Origin: G965233625 sp965233625 | Lineage (GTDB): Bacteria; Planctomycetota; Planctomycetia; Pirellulales; Pirellulaceae | DNA length: 64,000 nt | Direction: 5' to 3' | Assembly (NCBI GenBank): GCA_965233625.1 | Contig: OZ247499.1 | Span: 3,100,001 to 3,164,000 of the forward strand | Shown: positions 26,163-35,056 of the stretch, one piece after another | Layout of the letters: each line of letters opens with the position of its first letter | Position numbering within the stretch: the stretch's first letter is position 1 | Translations under genes and position numbers: made by a program | Notes under the pieces: model-generated | What the model was told of the DNA's origin: nothing | The model's database searches: none | Seen by the model: the letters and a program-made list of their open reading frames with translations, nothing else

Positions 26163-28586
26163 TTAGTGATTAAACAGGAACTCTTTGGAATTCAGCAGCG
26201 CCCAGAGCACATCTTCGGTCGCTGAGCGGCGGTCTTGTTCAGCAAACGCCTGCAGCATTAACTTGCCCTCATCATCGGCCGGGCGCCGGGAAAGAGTGGC
26301 GAGATAAAGCTCTTCGATAATCTCAGCGGGCGTTCGCTTCGACGTGGACAGCCGGCGTGCACGCCCTTGGCGATGTGAGATTTTCCGGAAGATTTCAGGC
26401 GAATTCAACAGATGCAGCGCCTGCGCGATACTCGGCTCGTTACTGCGTTCGCACTCGCAGACGGTCGCCCGCACCGGGCGCCCGAAGATGCGGAAAAAGT
26501 AGGAAGGCATGCGGTTATCCCATACCTGCACCGCGCGGTAGCCCTCCGGCCAGCCGTTGAACTGCTCCGCCACCGCCGTTGCCTGACTAATGCTATCGAG
26601 TAGCACTTCCGCCGGCAGCGGCTTGTACGGGAAGTGTGAAAAGTTCTGGCGGTCTGAAGCATTACCGGGCGTTGCTTCGGCGCTCAACTGATACACACGT
26701 GAGTTCAGCAGCACGCGGGTAAACGCTTTCAGATCGAATTCCACCCGGTGCATTTCCGCCTCTAACGCCTGCAGCAACGGCGCATTGCTGGCGGGGTTGG
26801 TCACGCGGATATCGTCAACAGGTTCGATCAGGCCGCGTCCGAAATAATGCGCCCACAGCCGGTTGGCAATCGCCTTGGCGAAGAATGGATTCTCCTTCGA
26901 AACCACCCACTTAGCTAGGACACGCCGCCGGTCGCTTCCGGCCGGGAAAACCGCTGCTGTATCGTCAAGGGCGCGGGCCGGAACCACTTCGCCCGTACGC
27001 GGATGGGGCAGATCTTTTCCGCCGTACGAAACCAGCGACATTTCGCCGCCGGGCAGTTTCTTCAGCTTCAGTCCAGTGAAAAAACCCGCTAGCCCTACGT
27101 AGTCGGCCTGGCTCCACTTTTCAGACGGATGATGGTGGCACTGGGCGCATTCAATCCGCACGCCTAGCAGCAACTGGCTGACCGCGCGGGCGGCTTCGCC
27201 GGGCTGCTTCAGGACTTTATAGAACGATCCCGGTCCTTCGGCGGATGTATTCCCGCGTGCAGTTAAGAGGTCGCTGGCCAGGCGGTCGAATGGGCGATTC
27301 TGCTGGAAGCTCCGCCGTAACCAGCGTTGCATGGCGACGGCGCCCTGCGGGGAAGTTTTTAACTGGTCGGCGCGAAGAATATCCAGCCATTTCATTGTCC
27401 AGTAGTCGACATAACCATCGCTGTCGAGCAACGTATCGATAAGTTTGGCGCGTTTGTTTTTGGCAGTGTCCTTTAGAAAGGCGTTGGCCTGTTCAACCGT
27501 TGGCAAGGCGCCGGTTGTATCGAGAAACACACGCCGCAGAAACACTTCATCGCTGGCGGGGCCGCTTGGTTTGATTCCCAGTTGCTGCAGTTTGTCCCAC
27601 ACATGGCCATCGACAAAATTATTCTCAGGCGGGCGTTTGAAGGTAACGCCCGGTCGCGGCAGCGTGATACGACAGACCGCCACAAGCCCTAAATACCGCA
27701 CCATGATGGCGGCCTCTCCGGGAATCTGACTGGCTTGCACCAGTCCACGCGCGTCCACTGCTGCGATGAAGCTTGCATTCGATTCAAAACTCGCTTCGTT
27801 CGTGACGCATCGCTCGCGACCGCTGGCGTCGGTCGCCGTCACACGCAGCTGAAGCGACTCTCCGGCAAGGATGGTGCTGCGTCCCGGCGTTACTTTCAGG
27901 CCAGTGATGCGGTGGTCTGTTTCGTAGGGCGCCTCGAATTTCGCGCCTTCGGATATCCACCGCAGGAGCAGTGTTTCCCGGTAGCTCCCGGGAGTTATCT
28001 TCTGCCCGCCGCCGTGAGGAACGCGGGCGGTGGCTTTGCGTGCTATCAGACTCGCACGGGGGCGCGCCCGGGAAATTCGCCTTCCGCGCGATTGCATGAC
28101 CATCGCCTCATAGTCGGCGTGCGGGTCGAAACCGAAGATGCTGAGTTTAAAACCGCCTTGCCCGTCAGCTTTTCCGTGACAGCCTCCGGCATTGCATCCG
28201 GCTTTTGTCAAAATTGGCGTAATTTCCTGGCGGAAGGAAACGGCAGCCGGATCATTTAACCGTTGCACTAACAACGGAATGCTTTGTGTTTTTCCGGCAA
28301 ACCGGACCACCACCTGACCGCTGCCGTTGGCAACGGGCGAAATCAGTCCCCGCGTGTCAATTTTCGCTACGGTCGATGGCGTGACGTGAAGTGTCGCCTG
28401 GCGGGTGACATCGATCTTCCTGCCTGTTTTTTCATCTTGGCTGAAAACAACGATCTGCACAGTTGCTTCCGGCTTTTCAAGCAGCACAGATGCGGGGGCG
28501 ATCTCTACAGACGTGCCGGCTCGTAGCGCCGCGGCCAGCACCGCCATCATCGCGCAGTTTAGAAACAGACAAGGTAGCAGTTTCAC
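26163..28586 (-). CDS. BIG2-DUF1549-DUF1553 planctomycete cytochrome protein
   Basis: An 807-residue secreted protein; the signal peptide is MKLLPCLFLNCAMMAVLAAA. A BIG2-like Ig domain (about 25-110, VTRQATLHVTPSTVAKIDTR) precedes the haem-type motif CNAGGCHGKADGQGGFKLS, a CX4CH rather than CxxCH spacing. A second BIG2-like module lies at about 220-310, DUF1549 at about 330-530 with CAQCHHHPSEKWSQADYVG, and DUF1553 at about 550-800. It heads the operon with DUF1501 and PPC proteins. Domain order is standard for the BIG2 subgroup; function is inferred to be periplasmic electron transfer or glycan processing. Confidence 0.93.
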   Translation of the reverse strand: MKLLPCLFLNCAMMAVLAAALRAGTSVEIAPASVLLEKPEATVQIVVFSQDEKTGRKIDVTRQATLHVTPSTVAKIDTRGLISPVANGSGQVVVRFAGKTQSIPLLVQRLNDPAAVSFRQEITPILTKAGCNAGGCHGKADGQGGFKLSIFGFDPHADYEAMVMQSRGRRISRARPRASLIARKATARVPHGGGQKITPGSYRETLLLRWISEGAKFEAPYETDHRITGLKVTPGRSTILAGESLQLRVTATDASGRERCVTNEASFESNASFIAAVDARGLVQASQIPGEAAIMVRYLGLVAVCRITLPRPGVTFKRPPENNFVDGHVWDKLQQLGIKPSGPASDEVFLRRVFLDTTGALPTVEQANAFLKDTAKNKRAKLIDTLLDSDGYVDYWTMKWLDILRADQLKTSPQGAVAMQRWLRRSFQQNRPFDRLASDLLTARGNTSAEGPGSFYKVLKQPGEAARAVSQLLLGVRIECAQCHHHPSEKWSQADYVGLAGFFTGLKLKKLPGGEMSLVSYGGKDLPHPRTGEVVPARALDDTAAVFPAGSDRRRVLAKWVVSKENPFFAKAIANRLWAHYFGRGLIEPVDDIRVTNPASNAPLLQALEAEMHRVEFDLKAFTRVLLNSRVYQLSAEATPGNASDRQNFSHFPYKPLPAEVLLDSISQATAVAEQFNGWPEGYRAVQVWDNRMPSYFFRIFGRPVRATVCECERSNEPSIAQALHLLNSPEIFRKISHRQGRARRLSTSKRTPAEIIEELYLATLSRRPADDEGKLMLQAFAEQDRRSATEDVLWALLNSKEFLFNH

Positions 28587-28779
28587 AATGAATGTTGCCC
28601 GTATTGTTGTCAGTTGGGCGATTAAAGAACTTGAATCGCATTAAAAGGATATCAGACCTCTACACCCATAAGCAACGACAAATGCGTTCGCAACGCAAAT
28701 AGTCGCTTTTTACTCAGTAAGCTGTCAACAACACAGTCTTACGGGATCGCAGGTTTGTATAGGTAAGCCAAATGCTTCG

Positions 28780-28995
28780 ATGAGCCCGATCCAGTTTCAG
28801 AAACAGCTTCGCCTACAGGAAGCCCGCCGCTTGCTGCTCGACGAGGACAACGACGCAGCACAGGCCGCCTTCCAGGTCGGGCACGAAGACGCGGCCCAGT
28901 TCAACCGCGAATACAAACGCCACTTCGGACTCCCACCGGAACGCGATGTCGAACGCCTGCGGAGCAACGCCGTGGCCACCGCAAGACAACGATGA
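28780..28995 (+). pseudogene. C-terminal fragment of an AraC-family regulator
   Basis: Translation from 28780 gives about 70 residues matching only the last helix-turn-helix part of AraC-family proteins: SPIQFQKQLRLQEARRLLL, then AAFQVGHEDAAQFNREYKRH and FGLPPERDVERLR. The preceding in-frame codons (Ala-Ser) still fit the family consensus, but the N-terminal effector domain and first helix-turn-helix are absent and the frame has no credible start. It is a 5'-deleted remnant. The flanking 28587-28779 shows no other feature. Confidence 0.7.
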
Positions 28996-29013
28996 TGAGC
29001 CGGGTCGCTACGT

Positions 29014-29042
29014 TTGACAGACAGCCGTATCGTACTTACAAA
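29014..29042 (+). promoter_or_regulatory. Candidate promoter for the TPR-CHAT gene
   Basis: TTGACA at 29014-29019, a 17-base spacer and TACAAA at 29037-29042 form a good -35 and a moderate -10. The TTG inside the -35 could be misread as a start codon for a longer CHAT protein; the promoter and the later signal peptide argue against that. The leader to the ATG at 29194 would be about 145 bases, with no other gene seen in it. Confidence 0.45.
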
Positions 29043-29193
29043 CGCTGGTAGGGTGGATTACTTGCACCCGGAAGTCGCTATTGATGGTGCAGACCGAGGT
29101 TTAAGCCCTTGGCGGTTTCAGCCGCTGGCGACGGCCGAAGAATCCCTACAACTCTTCCTGGGGCGCCGCGTCCCTGCAATGGATAGTAAGCCC

Positions 29194-32100
29194 ATGACGC
29201 ACATGCTGCGCACCCGTATCGCTGCCTTAATATGGGTTACGGCTTGTACGCTCGGATGGTTGCCCGCCGGTCCGCACGTCGCAGCCGACGAGCGGCAGAC
29301 CGCTGCGGAACTCGTAAAACAGGCAGATACCCACCGCGACCGCAACGAACTGGATCAGGCGGAACAGGACTATCGCGCTGCGTTGCGGTTGCTGCAATCA
29401 GACGCTGCCGCGGATGCCAGGCAGCAGCAGCCCGCAACCGCAGGCCTTGCCGAAATCTTGCGGCGTAAGGCGGTCAAGCTGATGACTGCCGGCGCACACG
29501 CCAAGGCGATTCCGGTGTGGCACGAAGTGGCAAGACTTCGCTCCGGGCTGTTCGGCGCCGGCCACTGGCAGCCTGGGAACGCCACACGCGCCGCAGAGGT
29601 CTGTCAGCTGATTGATCGCCTGAATGACGAGCAGAAGCAGGACTGGAAACGGCTCGACATGCTATGGGCGAAGCTCGACCAGCACAATCAGGCGCAGCAG
29701 TACGACCAGGCGCGGGCGGTCTGCATTGAAATCCACACGATCAACCAAACCTGCTACGGCAAGACTCACGCGGTAACGGCCGAATCGCTCTTTCAAGTAG
29801 CATTGGTCGACGAGAATCAGGGAAAAGACAAACAGGCCGAAGCGACGCATCGGGCCTGTCTGAAGATGCGACAGGACTCGATGGGAGCGGACCATCCGCG
29901 GATCGCTCTGAGTCTGACAAGACTGGCAGGCGTTGTCGCGCGGCTGGGAAAGCTGGCCGTGGCCGCGGATCTCTATCTGCAAAGCGCTGCCATGTACAAA
30001 CGCTGCTACAGTGAACCGCAGGAAGAAACGGCGTATGCGTTCCACGAATCCGGCCGCATTGCCTATCAGCTCCGGGACTACGACGCCGCGGCAGAGCGAT
30101 TCATCAAGAGCCGGGATGCGTACGGGAAGTTCCATCGCAAGCCGCATGCATCAACTGCGCTCGCGTCACTCGCGCTCGGCCAGACGTATGAGATCGACCG
30201 AAAATACGCCAGGGCGGAGGCGGCGTTCCGGCAGACTGCGGACATCTACACGAAAGTCCACGGCCCCGGTCACGCGGAGACCATCAGCAGTCTGCACGCG
30301 GTCACGGAAACGCTCCGCCAGCAGGAGAAGTTCGCAGCGGCTCTGAAGCTGGCCCGCGAATGCCTGGCAACCTGCAAACGCACGCACGGCGAACAGCACG
30401 CGCTGACCGCGGCCAGCCTGGAACTGGCGGGCAACATCTGCACCGGTATGAAAGACTTTGCAGCTGCCGGCGAGTATCTGCGAAAGAGCTTGCAGGTGCG
30501 GACCCGCCTGACCGGCGGAAACGATGCGGACGCCGCGTCGAGCCTGCACGCACTGGCGCGGATGTACCATTCGCAGGAGGAACCCGCCAAGGCTGGGGAG
30601 CACTACGCCCGCGCGATTAAGATCCGGCTGAAGGATCTTGGCCCGCATCACGCTGATACAGCGGATAGCCAGTTTGAGCTGGCCCAGATCCGCCGCGATC
30701 AGGGCCGCCACGCCGAAGCACTATTGCTGGCGCAGCAGAGCCTACTTGGACGGTTAGCGGCGTACGGGGAGGAACATCCATTAGTGCCGGAGTCTATGAA
30801 CCTGATGGCCTCGCTACACAAAATTCAGGGCGACCGCTCGGTCGCTTGCGGTGCTTATCAGAAAAGTCTTGATATCCGGATAAAGCTGTTCGGTGAGCAG
30901 CACCAGGACACCGCAACGAGCTACTGCAACGCGGGACTGTGCTACTTGTCAATTGGCGACACGGAGAAAGGAGGGCCGCTGCTTGAGAAGAGTCTCTTAA
31001 TCCGCAAGCAACTCTTCGGGCCTAGCCATCCTGACACCATCAACAGTTACAACAATGTCGCGCTGCTTGCGCTGGAGAATGAGGATTTCGAACGCGCAGA
31101 GACATTGTTTAAAAAGTCTCGCGACGGCTTCCGTAAAGTGGACGGACCTGAAAGTCCTGCATACGCCACCAGCGTGTTCAACCTGGGTGTGTGCCGGACC
31201 AAGCAGGGAGCGGACGCTGAAGGCCGGGAGTTAATCGAGGAGTCCCTCGCAATCCGCACGAAGGTTTTAGGGGGATCGCATCCCGAAACCATACTTTCAC
31301 TCAGTGCACTTGCGGGACGGCACTTTATGAACGGCGACGACGCACAGGCTGCCGCAACTTACGAACGCAGTCTGATCGCGGGTAGACAGCGAATGGCGGA
31401 CTCGGCCGGCTATCAGTCCGAGCGGCAGCAGTTACTGCTTGCGCAGGACCAGCATTTCCTCCTTTCGGTTTTCGTCTCGATCGCGCTGGAGAATCCAGAG
31501 CTGCACCCAGCGGCTTTCCGCGAACTGATCGAATGGAAAGGCGCCATTCTGCTGCGGCAGCGGCAGATGCGGGTCTTCTCGACCGATCCCGCCGCGGCGA
31601 AGACTCTGGCGAGCCTCAAGCACAATTCAGCGCGCATGGCGGAGATCGCAAAGTTGCCGAATTCCAGCGAGAACGCTGCGCTGCGCCTGGGCGAGTTCTG
31701 GCTGCTCTCGATGGAACGGGCTCAGCTGGAATCGGAACTGAGTCGCCTGAAGCAGAAGCCGGCTGAGCAAGGCGCCGGCGCGCTTCGCTCCGTCGAGGAA
31801 AGCCAGCCAGCGGGGTCAACCATGCTGACCTACTTCCAGTACTTTCGCACGCAAAGAACGAAGAACGACAAGGACGGGTTTAAGCTCGACCGTGCTCTGG
31901 CGGTGTTCGTCGTCCGCAAGGGGCGCCCGCCGGTGCTGATTGATCTTGGCCCCCTGGATGATGTGACAGAAGCTGTCACTTCGTGGCGAGCTTCGCTCGG
32001 ACGTTCGACCGTCGCGCAGCAGGCGGCGAAAAAGCTGCGGGCAACGATCTGGGAGCCGGTCCAGAAATACGTTGCAAGGGACGATCTCATTCTCATTTCG

Positions 32101-33144
32101 CCGGACGGCATCCTCGGACAGCTTCCGTTCACCGCATTACCAGGCAAAACTGCAGACTCTTATTTGCTGGAGGAATACCGCCTGGCGGTGCTGCCGGCGC
32201 CCCGCCTACTGCCGGAGCTGACCCGGCCGCGGGAAGACGCACCGACCCAGCACAAGCTGTTACTTGTTGGGGGCGTGAACTACGACAAGCAACCCGGTCA
32301 TGTCGCATTGGCTGACACGGCATGGCGCCAGCCGCCGGCCGCTGTCTTGCGCAACGCCGGAGAAAAGTTCGCACCGCTGCCCGGCGCCAAGAAAGAAGTC
32401 GCCACGATAGCGGATCTATTTCATAAGAAGTTTCAGCCGGACCAGGGTAGTGCTGTCACCTTAACTGGGACAGATGCGGGTGAAGATCGGTTCTGTAAAT
32501 CAGCCGGCCGGTTCACGCATCTACACCTGGCGACACATGGGTTTTTCACGCCGCCGGATATCAAGATGCTAAATTCTTCCGCCAAATCCAGCCGGAATTC
32601 CGGACCAACGGACGCGATATCGCCGGCCATGCAGAGTTTTCTGGTGGACGAGATCCAGCCGGGCCTCAACTCGGGAATCGTGTTCAGCGGAGCTAACCGG
32701 CCTGCCAAGGGCGCCGATGACGGGATTCTGACCGCGGCCGACATTGCCGCCATGCAGCTTGAGGGCGTTGATCTGGTGGTGCTCTCGGCCTGCGAATCGG
32801 GGCTTGGGAAATCGGTCACAGGCGAAGGCATGCTCGGCGTCCAGCGGGCGTTCCAGGCGGCCGGCGCCCGCACAACCATCGCCAGCCTGTGGCCCGTCGG
32901 CGATACCGCCACGCAGCTGCTGATGGTCCGGTTCTACCGCAATCTCTGGGAAAAAAAAATGAGCAAGCTAGACGCCCTGCGCGAAGCACAGCTGCACTTA
33001 CTCAATCACCCGGAAGAAGTGCTGGACCACGCATCGTTCCGCGGTGACCGCCGTATCGGCGCCCCGGAAACTGCGACCAGCCAGCCGCAGCGGCTTTCGC
33101 CTCAGTTCTGGGCTGCTTTCTCATTGAGTGGCGGCTGGGACTAG
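29194..33144 (+). CDS. Secreted TPR-CHAT protein (caspase-like peptidase domain)
   Basis: A 1316-residue protein from the ATG at 29194, chosen because MTHMLRTRIAALIWVTACTL is a signal sequence (cleavage near HVAADE). Residues about 35-820 are roughly 15 tetratricopeptide repeats of the kinesin-light-chain type (for example ETATSYCNAGLCYLSIGD-like units spaced about 42 residues). The C-terminal 400 residues are a CHAT domain: H1115 in LHLATHGFF and C1200 in VVLSACESGLGKSVTGEGM form the caspase-like dyad, followed by ASLWPVGDTATQLLMVRFY. CHAT proteases act after partner binding by the TPR part. Export is unusual against cytoplasmic CHAT defence proteases. No partner gene adjoins: an AraC remnant lies upstream and tRNA-Ser downstream. 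Confidence 0.9.
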   Translation: MTHMLRTRIAALIWVTACTLGWLPAGPHVAADERQTAAELVKQADTHRDRNELDQAEQDYRAALRLLQSDAAADARQQQPATAGLAEILRRKAVKLMTAGAHAKAIPVWHEVARLRSGLFGAGHWQPGNATRAAEVCQLIDRLNDEQKQDWKRLDMLWAKLDQHNQAQQYDQARAVCIEIHTINQTCYGKTHAVTAESLFQVALVDENQGKDKQAEATHRACLKMRQDSMGADHPRIALSLTRLAGVVARLGKLAVAADLYLQSAAMYKRCYSEPQEETAYAFHESGRIAYQLRDYDAAAERFIKSRDAYGKFHRKPHASTALASLALGQTYEIDRKYARAEAAFRQTADIYTKVHGPGHAETISSLHAVTETLRQQEKFAAALKLARECLATCKRTHGEQHALTAASLELAGNICTGMKDFAAAGEYLRKSLQVRTRLTGGNDADAASSLHALARMYHSQEEPAKAGEHYARAIKIRLKDLGPHHADTADSQFELAQIRRDQGRHAEALLLAQQSLLGRLAAYGEEHPLVPESMNLMASLHKIQGDRSVACGAYQKSLDIRIKLFGEQHQDTATSYCNAGLCYLSIGDTEKGGPLLEKSLLIRKQLFGPSHPDTINSYNNVALLALENEDFERAETLFKKSRDGFRKVDGPESPAYATSVFNLGVCRTKQGADAEGRELIEESLAIRTKVLGGSHPETILSLSALAGRHFMNGDDAQAAATYERSLIAGRQRMADSAGYQSERQQLLLAQDQHFLLSVFVSIALENPELHPAAFRELIEWKGAILLRQRQMRVFSTDPAAAKTLASLKHNSARMAEIAKLPNSSENAALRLGEFWLLSMERAQLESELSRLKQKPAEQGAGALRSVEESQPAGSTMLTYFQYFRTQRTKNDKDGFKLDRALAVFVVRKGRPPVLIDLGPLDDVTEAVTSWRASLGRSTVAQQAAKKLRATIWEPVQKYVARDDLILISPDGILGQLPFTALPGKTADSYLLEEYRLAVLPAPRLLPELTRPREDAPTQHKLLLVGGVNYDKQPGHVALADTAWRQPPAAVLRNAGEKFAPLPGAKKEVATIADLFHKKFQPDQGSAVTLTGTDAGEDRFCKSAGRFTHLHLATHGFFTPPDIKMLNSSAKSSRNSGPTDAISPAMQSFLVDEIQPGLNSGIVFSGANRPAKGADDGILTAADIAAMQLEGVDLVVLSACESGLGKSVTGEGMLGVQRAFQAAGARTTIASLWPVGDTATQLLMVRFYRNLWEKKMSKLDALREAQLHLLNHPEEVLDHASFRGDRRIGAPETATSQPQRLSPQFWAAFSLSGGWD

Positions 33145-33335
33145 TCAACCGTCTGTTGACATCATCCGGCGTGCGTACGGCCTGCACATCAGCGGCATCA
33201 AGCCTGGGTCGGAGTTCTTAGAAGACCTAAAGCGACGGGAGTAATGCACTAGAAATGGCCTGCGGGAGTGTTCCCGGAGCAGCGGTCAATTCAGGTTAGA
33301 GATCACAAACCGGGACAACCGTGCAGCTCAAAAAC

Positions 33336-33391
33336 AGCAACGGCCCGCGGCGACACCTGTTTTACAGGTAAGTGCGGGCCGTGTGTTTTTT
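33336..33391. terminator. Bidirectional terminator between TPR-CHAT gene and tRNA-Ser
   Basis: A two-part hairpin: outer arms CGGCCCGC (33341-33348) and GCGGGCCG (33374-33381), inner arms ACCTGT (33355-33360) and ACAGGT (33364-33369). T-rich tracts flank both sides, so it can end the minus-strand tRNA transcript and plus-strand read-through from the CHAT gene. Confidence 0.75.
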
Positions 33392-33395
33392 AGAG

Positions 33396-33478
33396 CGGAG
33401 GGCAAGGGACTCGAACCCTCAACCCCTTGCGGGGCAACTGATTTCGAATCAGTCTGCTAGCCAATTCGCATACCCTCC
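33396..33478 (-). tRNA. tRNA-Ser (anticodon CGA)
   Basis: On the minus strand the acceptor GGAGGGT pairs with GCCCTCC. The anticodon stem ACTGA/TCAGT encloses loop TTCGAAA, giving anticodon CGA. A long GC-rich variable arm (GCCCC..GGGGT) marks it as serine, and the T loop is GGGTTCGAGTCCC. No CCA is encoded. Confidence 0.93.
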
Positions 33479-33491
33479 TCGTGTGAAGTGC

Positions 33492-33521
33492 ATTCTAGTC
33501 GTGATTGCGGTTTTGCGGCAA
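33492..33521 (-). promoter_or_regulatory. Promoter of tRNA-Ser
   Basis: On the minus strand, TTGCCG (33516-33521) and TAGAAT (33492-33497) are 18 bases apart, placing the transcript start just upstream of the tRNA 5' end at 33478. The match and the position support it. Confidence 0.6.
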
Positions 33522-33653
33522 GATCGGGCGGTGCTTTTTTCTGGGGTTGGCTGTCGTCGTGACGGAAACCTTTGTGCTGCGGGCTTTTATCTTCCGCCGC
33601 AATGTTGTTAGATAGCGGTGAACCTTGCACCTGGAACTGAAATGACCGGTTGA

Positions 33654-35012
33654 ATGGCTGAGCCGCCCTACGAAAAACCTGCGCCGGTAGACGCCTATGC
33701 CCTTCTCACAGGCGGGTTGCCTGAACGGCTGATGCGCGATGTTTCTTTCTGGGGGCTGACGGCGACTCAGTTTCTGGGGGCGTTTAACGACAATCTGTTC
33801 AAACAGCTCATTCTGCTGCTGGCGACGCCGGTTGCGGTGGAGGGTTCACCGGCGGCCAGCGGGCCGGATATGCAGGCGTGGGGGTTGTTCTGCTTTGCTG
33901 TGCCGTTTCTGCTGTTTTCCAGCGTCGCGGGCTACATTTCGGAGATCCGCAGTAAACGCACCGTCATTATTCTGTGCAAAGTCGCGGAAATCTTTGTGAT
34001 GCTGCTGGGCGTTGCGGCGTTTTACTTTTACGAAACAACCGGTCTTCCCGGTCTGTTGGCGGTGCTGTTTTTAATGGGCGCCCAGAGCGCGATGTTCGGG
34101 CCGGGGAAGTATGGCATTCTTCCTGAAATGCTCCGCCCGGCGAATCTACCGATGGGCAACGGCGTGATTCTGATGACGACCTTTATCGCCATCATCGGCG
34201 GTGTGGCGGTTGCGGGCGTGTTGAAGCTTCAGTTCGCATCGCAGTTACATCTGGCCGTTGGTGTGTGCGTGCTGATTGGTCTGGCCGGCACGTTCACGTC
34301 GCTGCTGGTGCGGAAGGTGCCGCCGGCGGAACCTGATCTGGAATTCGATCTGGCCGCCATTACCGTGCCGAAAGAGATCCGCAAACTATTGCGTGAGGAC
34401 CGGCCGCTGCGTTCGGCGATTCTTGCCTCTTGCATGTTCTGGCTGATCGGTGGGCTGGTGCAGCCGGCGGTGAATTCACTGGCTAAAGTGCAGCTTGGCG
34501 TGAATGATCTGTTCGCGAGTTTAATGACCGCTTCGGTGGCGGTTGGCATCGCCGTGGGTTGTCTGTTTGCAGGGCTGGTTTCTAAGCAGCGGGTGAACTT
34601 CACCGTGATGCGGACGGGCGCCTGGTGTATCTTTGGCTGCCTGGCGCTGCTGGCGATTCCGGGCTTTGAGCAGCCGCTGCCGGAGGACCCGGAGGTGTTT
34701 TACCGGCCGAATCTGCTTGGCTATTACGGCAGCCTGGTGACGCTGATTGTGCTGGGAATCGGGACGGGTATGTTCTCGGTGCCGTTGCAGGTGTTTATTC
34801 AGGCGCGGCCGCCCGGCAATCTGAAGGGACGCACCATTGCGGCGATGAACTTCTCCAACTGGATCGCCATCACTGGCGCGGCGGTGCTGTATTTTGCTTT
34901 TGATCAGTCATTGATTCAGATGGACCTACCACGCAGCACGCTGTTTGCGTACTGTGCGATTCTGATGCTGCCTATGGCGGCGTTTTACCGGCCCACCAAT
35001 GAAGAACTATAA
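33654..35012 (+). CDS. MFS transporter, LplT/lysophospholipid-transporter-like
   Basis: A 452-residue integral membrane protein with about 12 hydrophobic helices (for example LFCFAVPFLLFSSVAGYI and VILMTTFIAIIGGVAVAGVL). The N-terminal signature FLGAFNDNLFKQLILLL, the loop SEIRSKR and GPGKYGILPEML are typical of the LplT branch of the major facilitator superfamily, which flips lysophospholipids across the inner membrane. In many bacteria this domain is fused or linked to an acyltransferase; here it stands alone with a SIS-domain gene 44 bp downstream. Assignment to the LplT-like branch is good; the substrate is inferred. Confidence 0.85.
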   Translation: MAEPPYEKPAPVDAYALLTGGLPERLMRDVSFWGLTATQFLGAFNDNLFKQLILLLATPVAVEGSPAASGPDMQAWGLFCFAVPFLLFSSVAGYISEIRSKRTVIILCKVAEIFVMLLGVAAFYFYETTGLPGLLAVLFLMGAQSAMFGPGKYGILPEMLRPANLPMGNGVILMTTFIAIIGGVAVAGVLKLQFASQLHLAVGVCVLIGLAGTFTSLLVRKVPPAEPDLEFDLAAITVPKEIRKLLREDRPLRSAILASCMFWLIGGLVQPAVNSLAKVQLGVNDLFASLMTASVAVGIAVGCLFAGLVSKQRVNFTVMRTGAWCIFGCLALLAIPGFEQPLPEDPEVFYRPNLLGYYGSLVTLIVLGIGTGMFSVPLQVFIQARPPGNLKGRTIAAMNFSNWIAITGAAVLYFAFDQSLIQMDLPRSTLFAYCAILMLPMAAFYRPTNEEL

Positions 35013-35056
35013 AAACGCCGGGCAACGTCACGCCAGGCTTATCTTGGAGTTAACAA

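Noticed and set aside
29014..29193. 60-residue N-terminal extension of the CHAT protein from a TTG
   Set aside because: The TTG is part of a promoter -35 (TTGACA), and the later ATG gives a clear signal peptide.
33143..33244. Short open frame after the TPR-CHAT stop encoding IRRAYGLHISGIKPGSEFLE-like residues
   Set aside because: It has no start codon or ribosome-binding site, is only about 33 codons long and matches no family I recognise; chance is a sufficient explanation.
33372..33611. Plus-strand ORF with protein-like text RARDSNPQPLAGQLISNQSA
   Set aside because: It is the antisense of tRNA-Ser, a well-known source of false ORFs; the tRNA structure explains the sequence.
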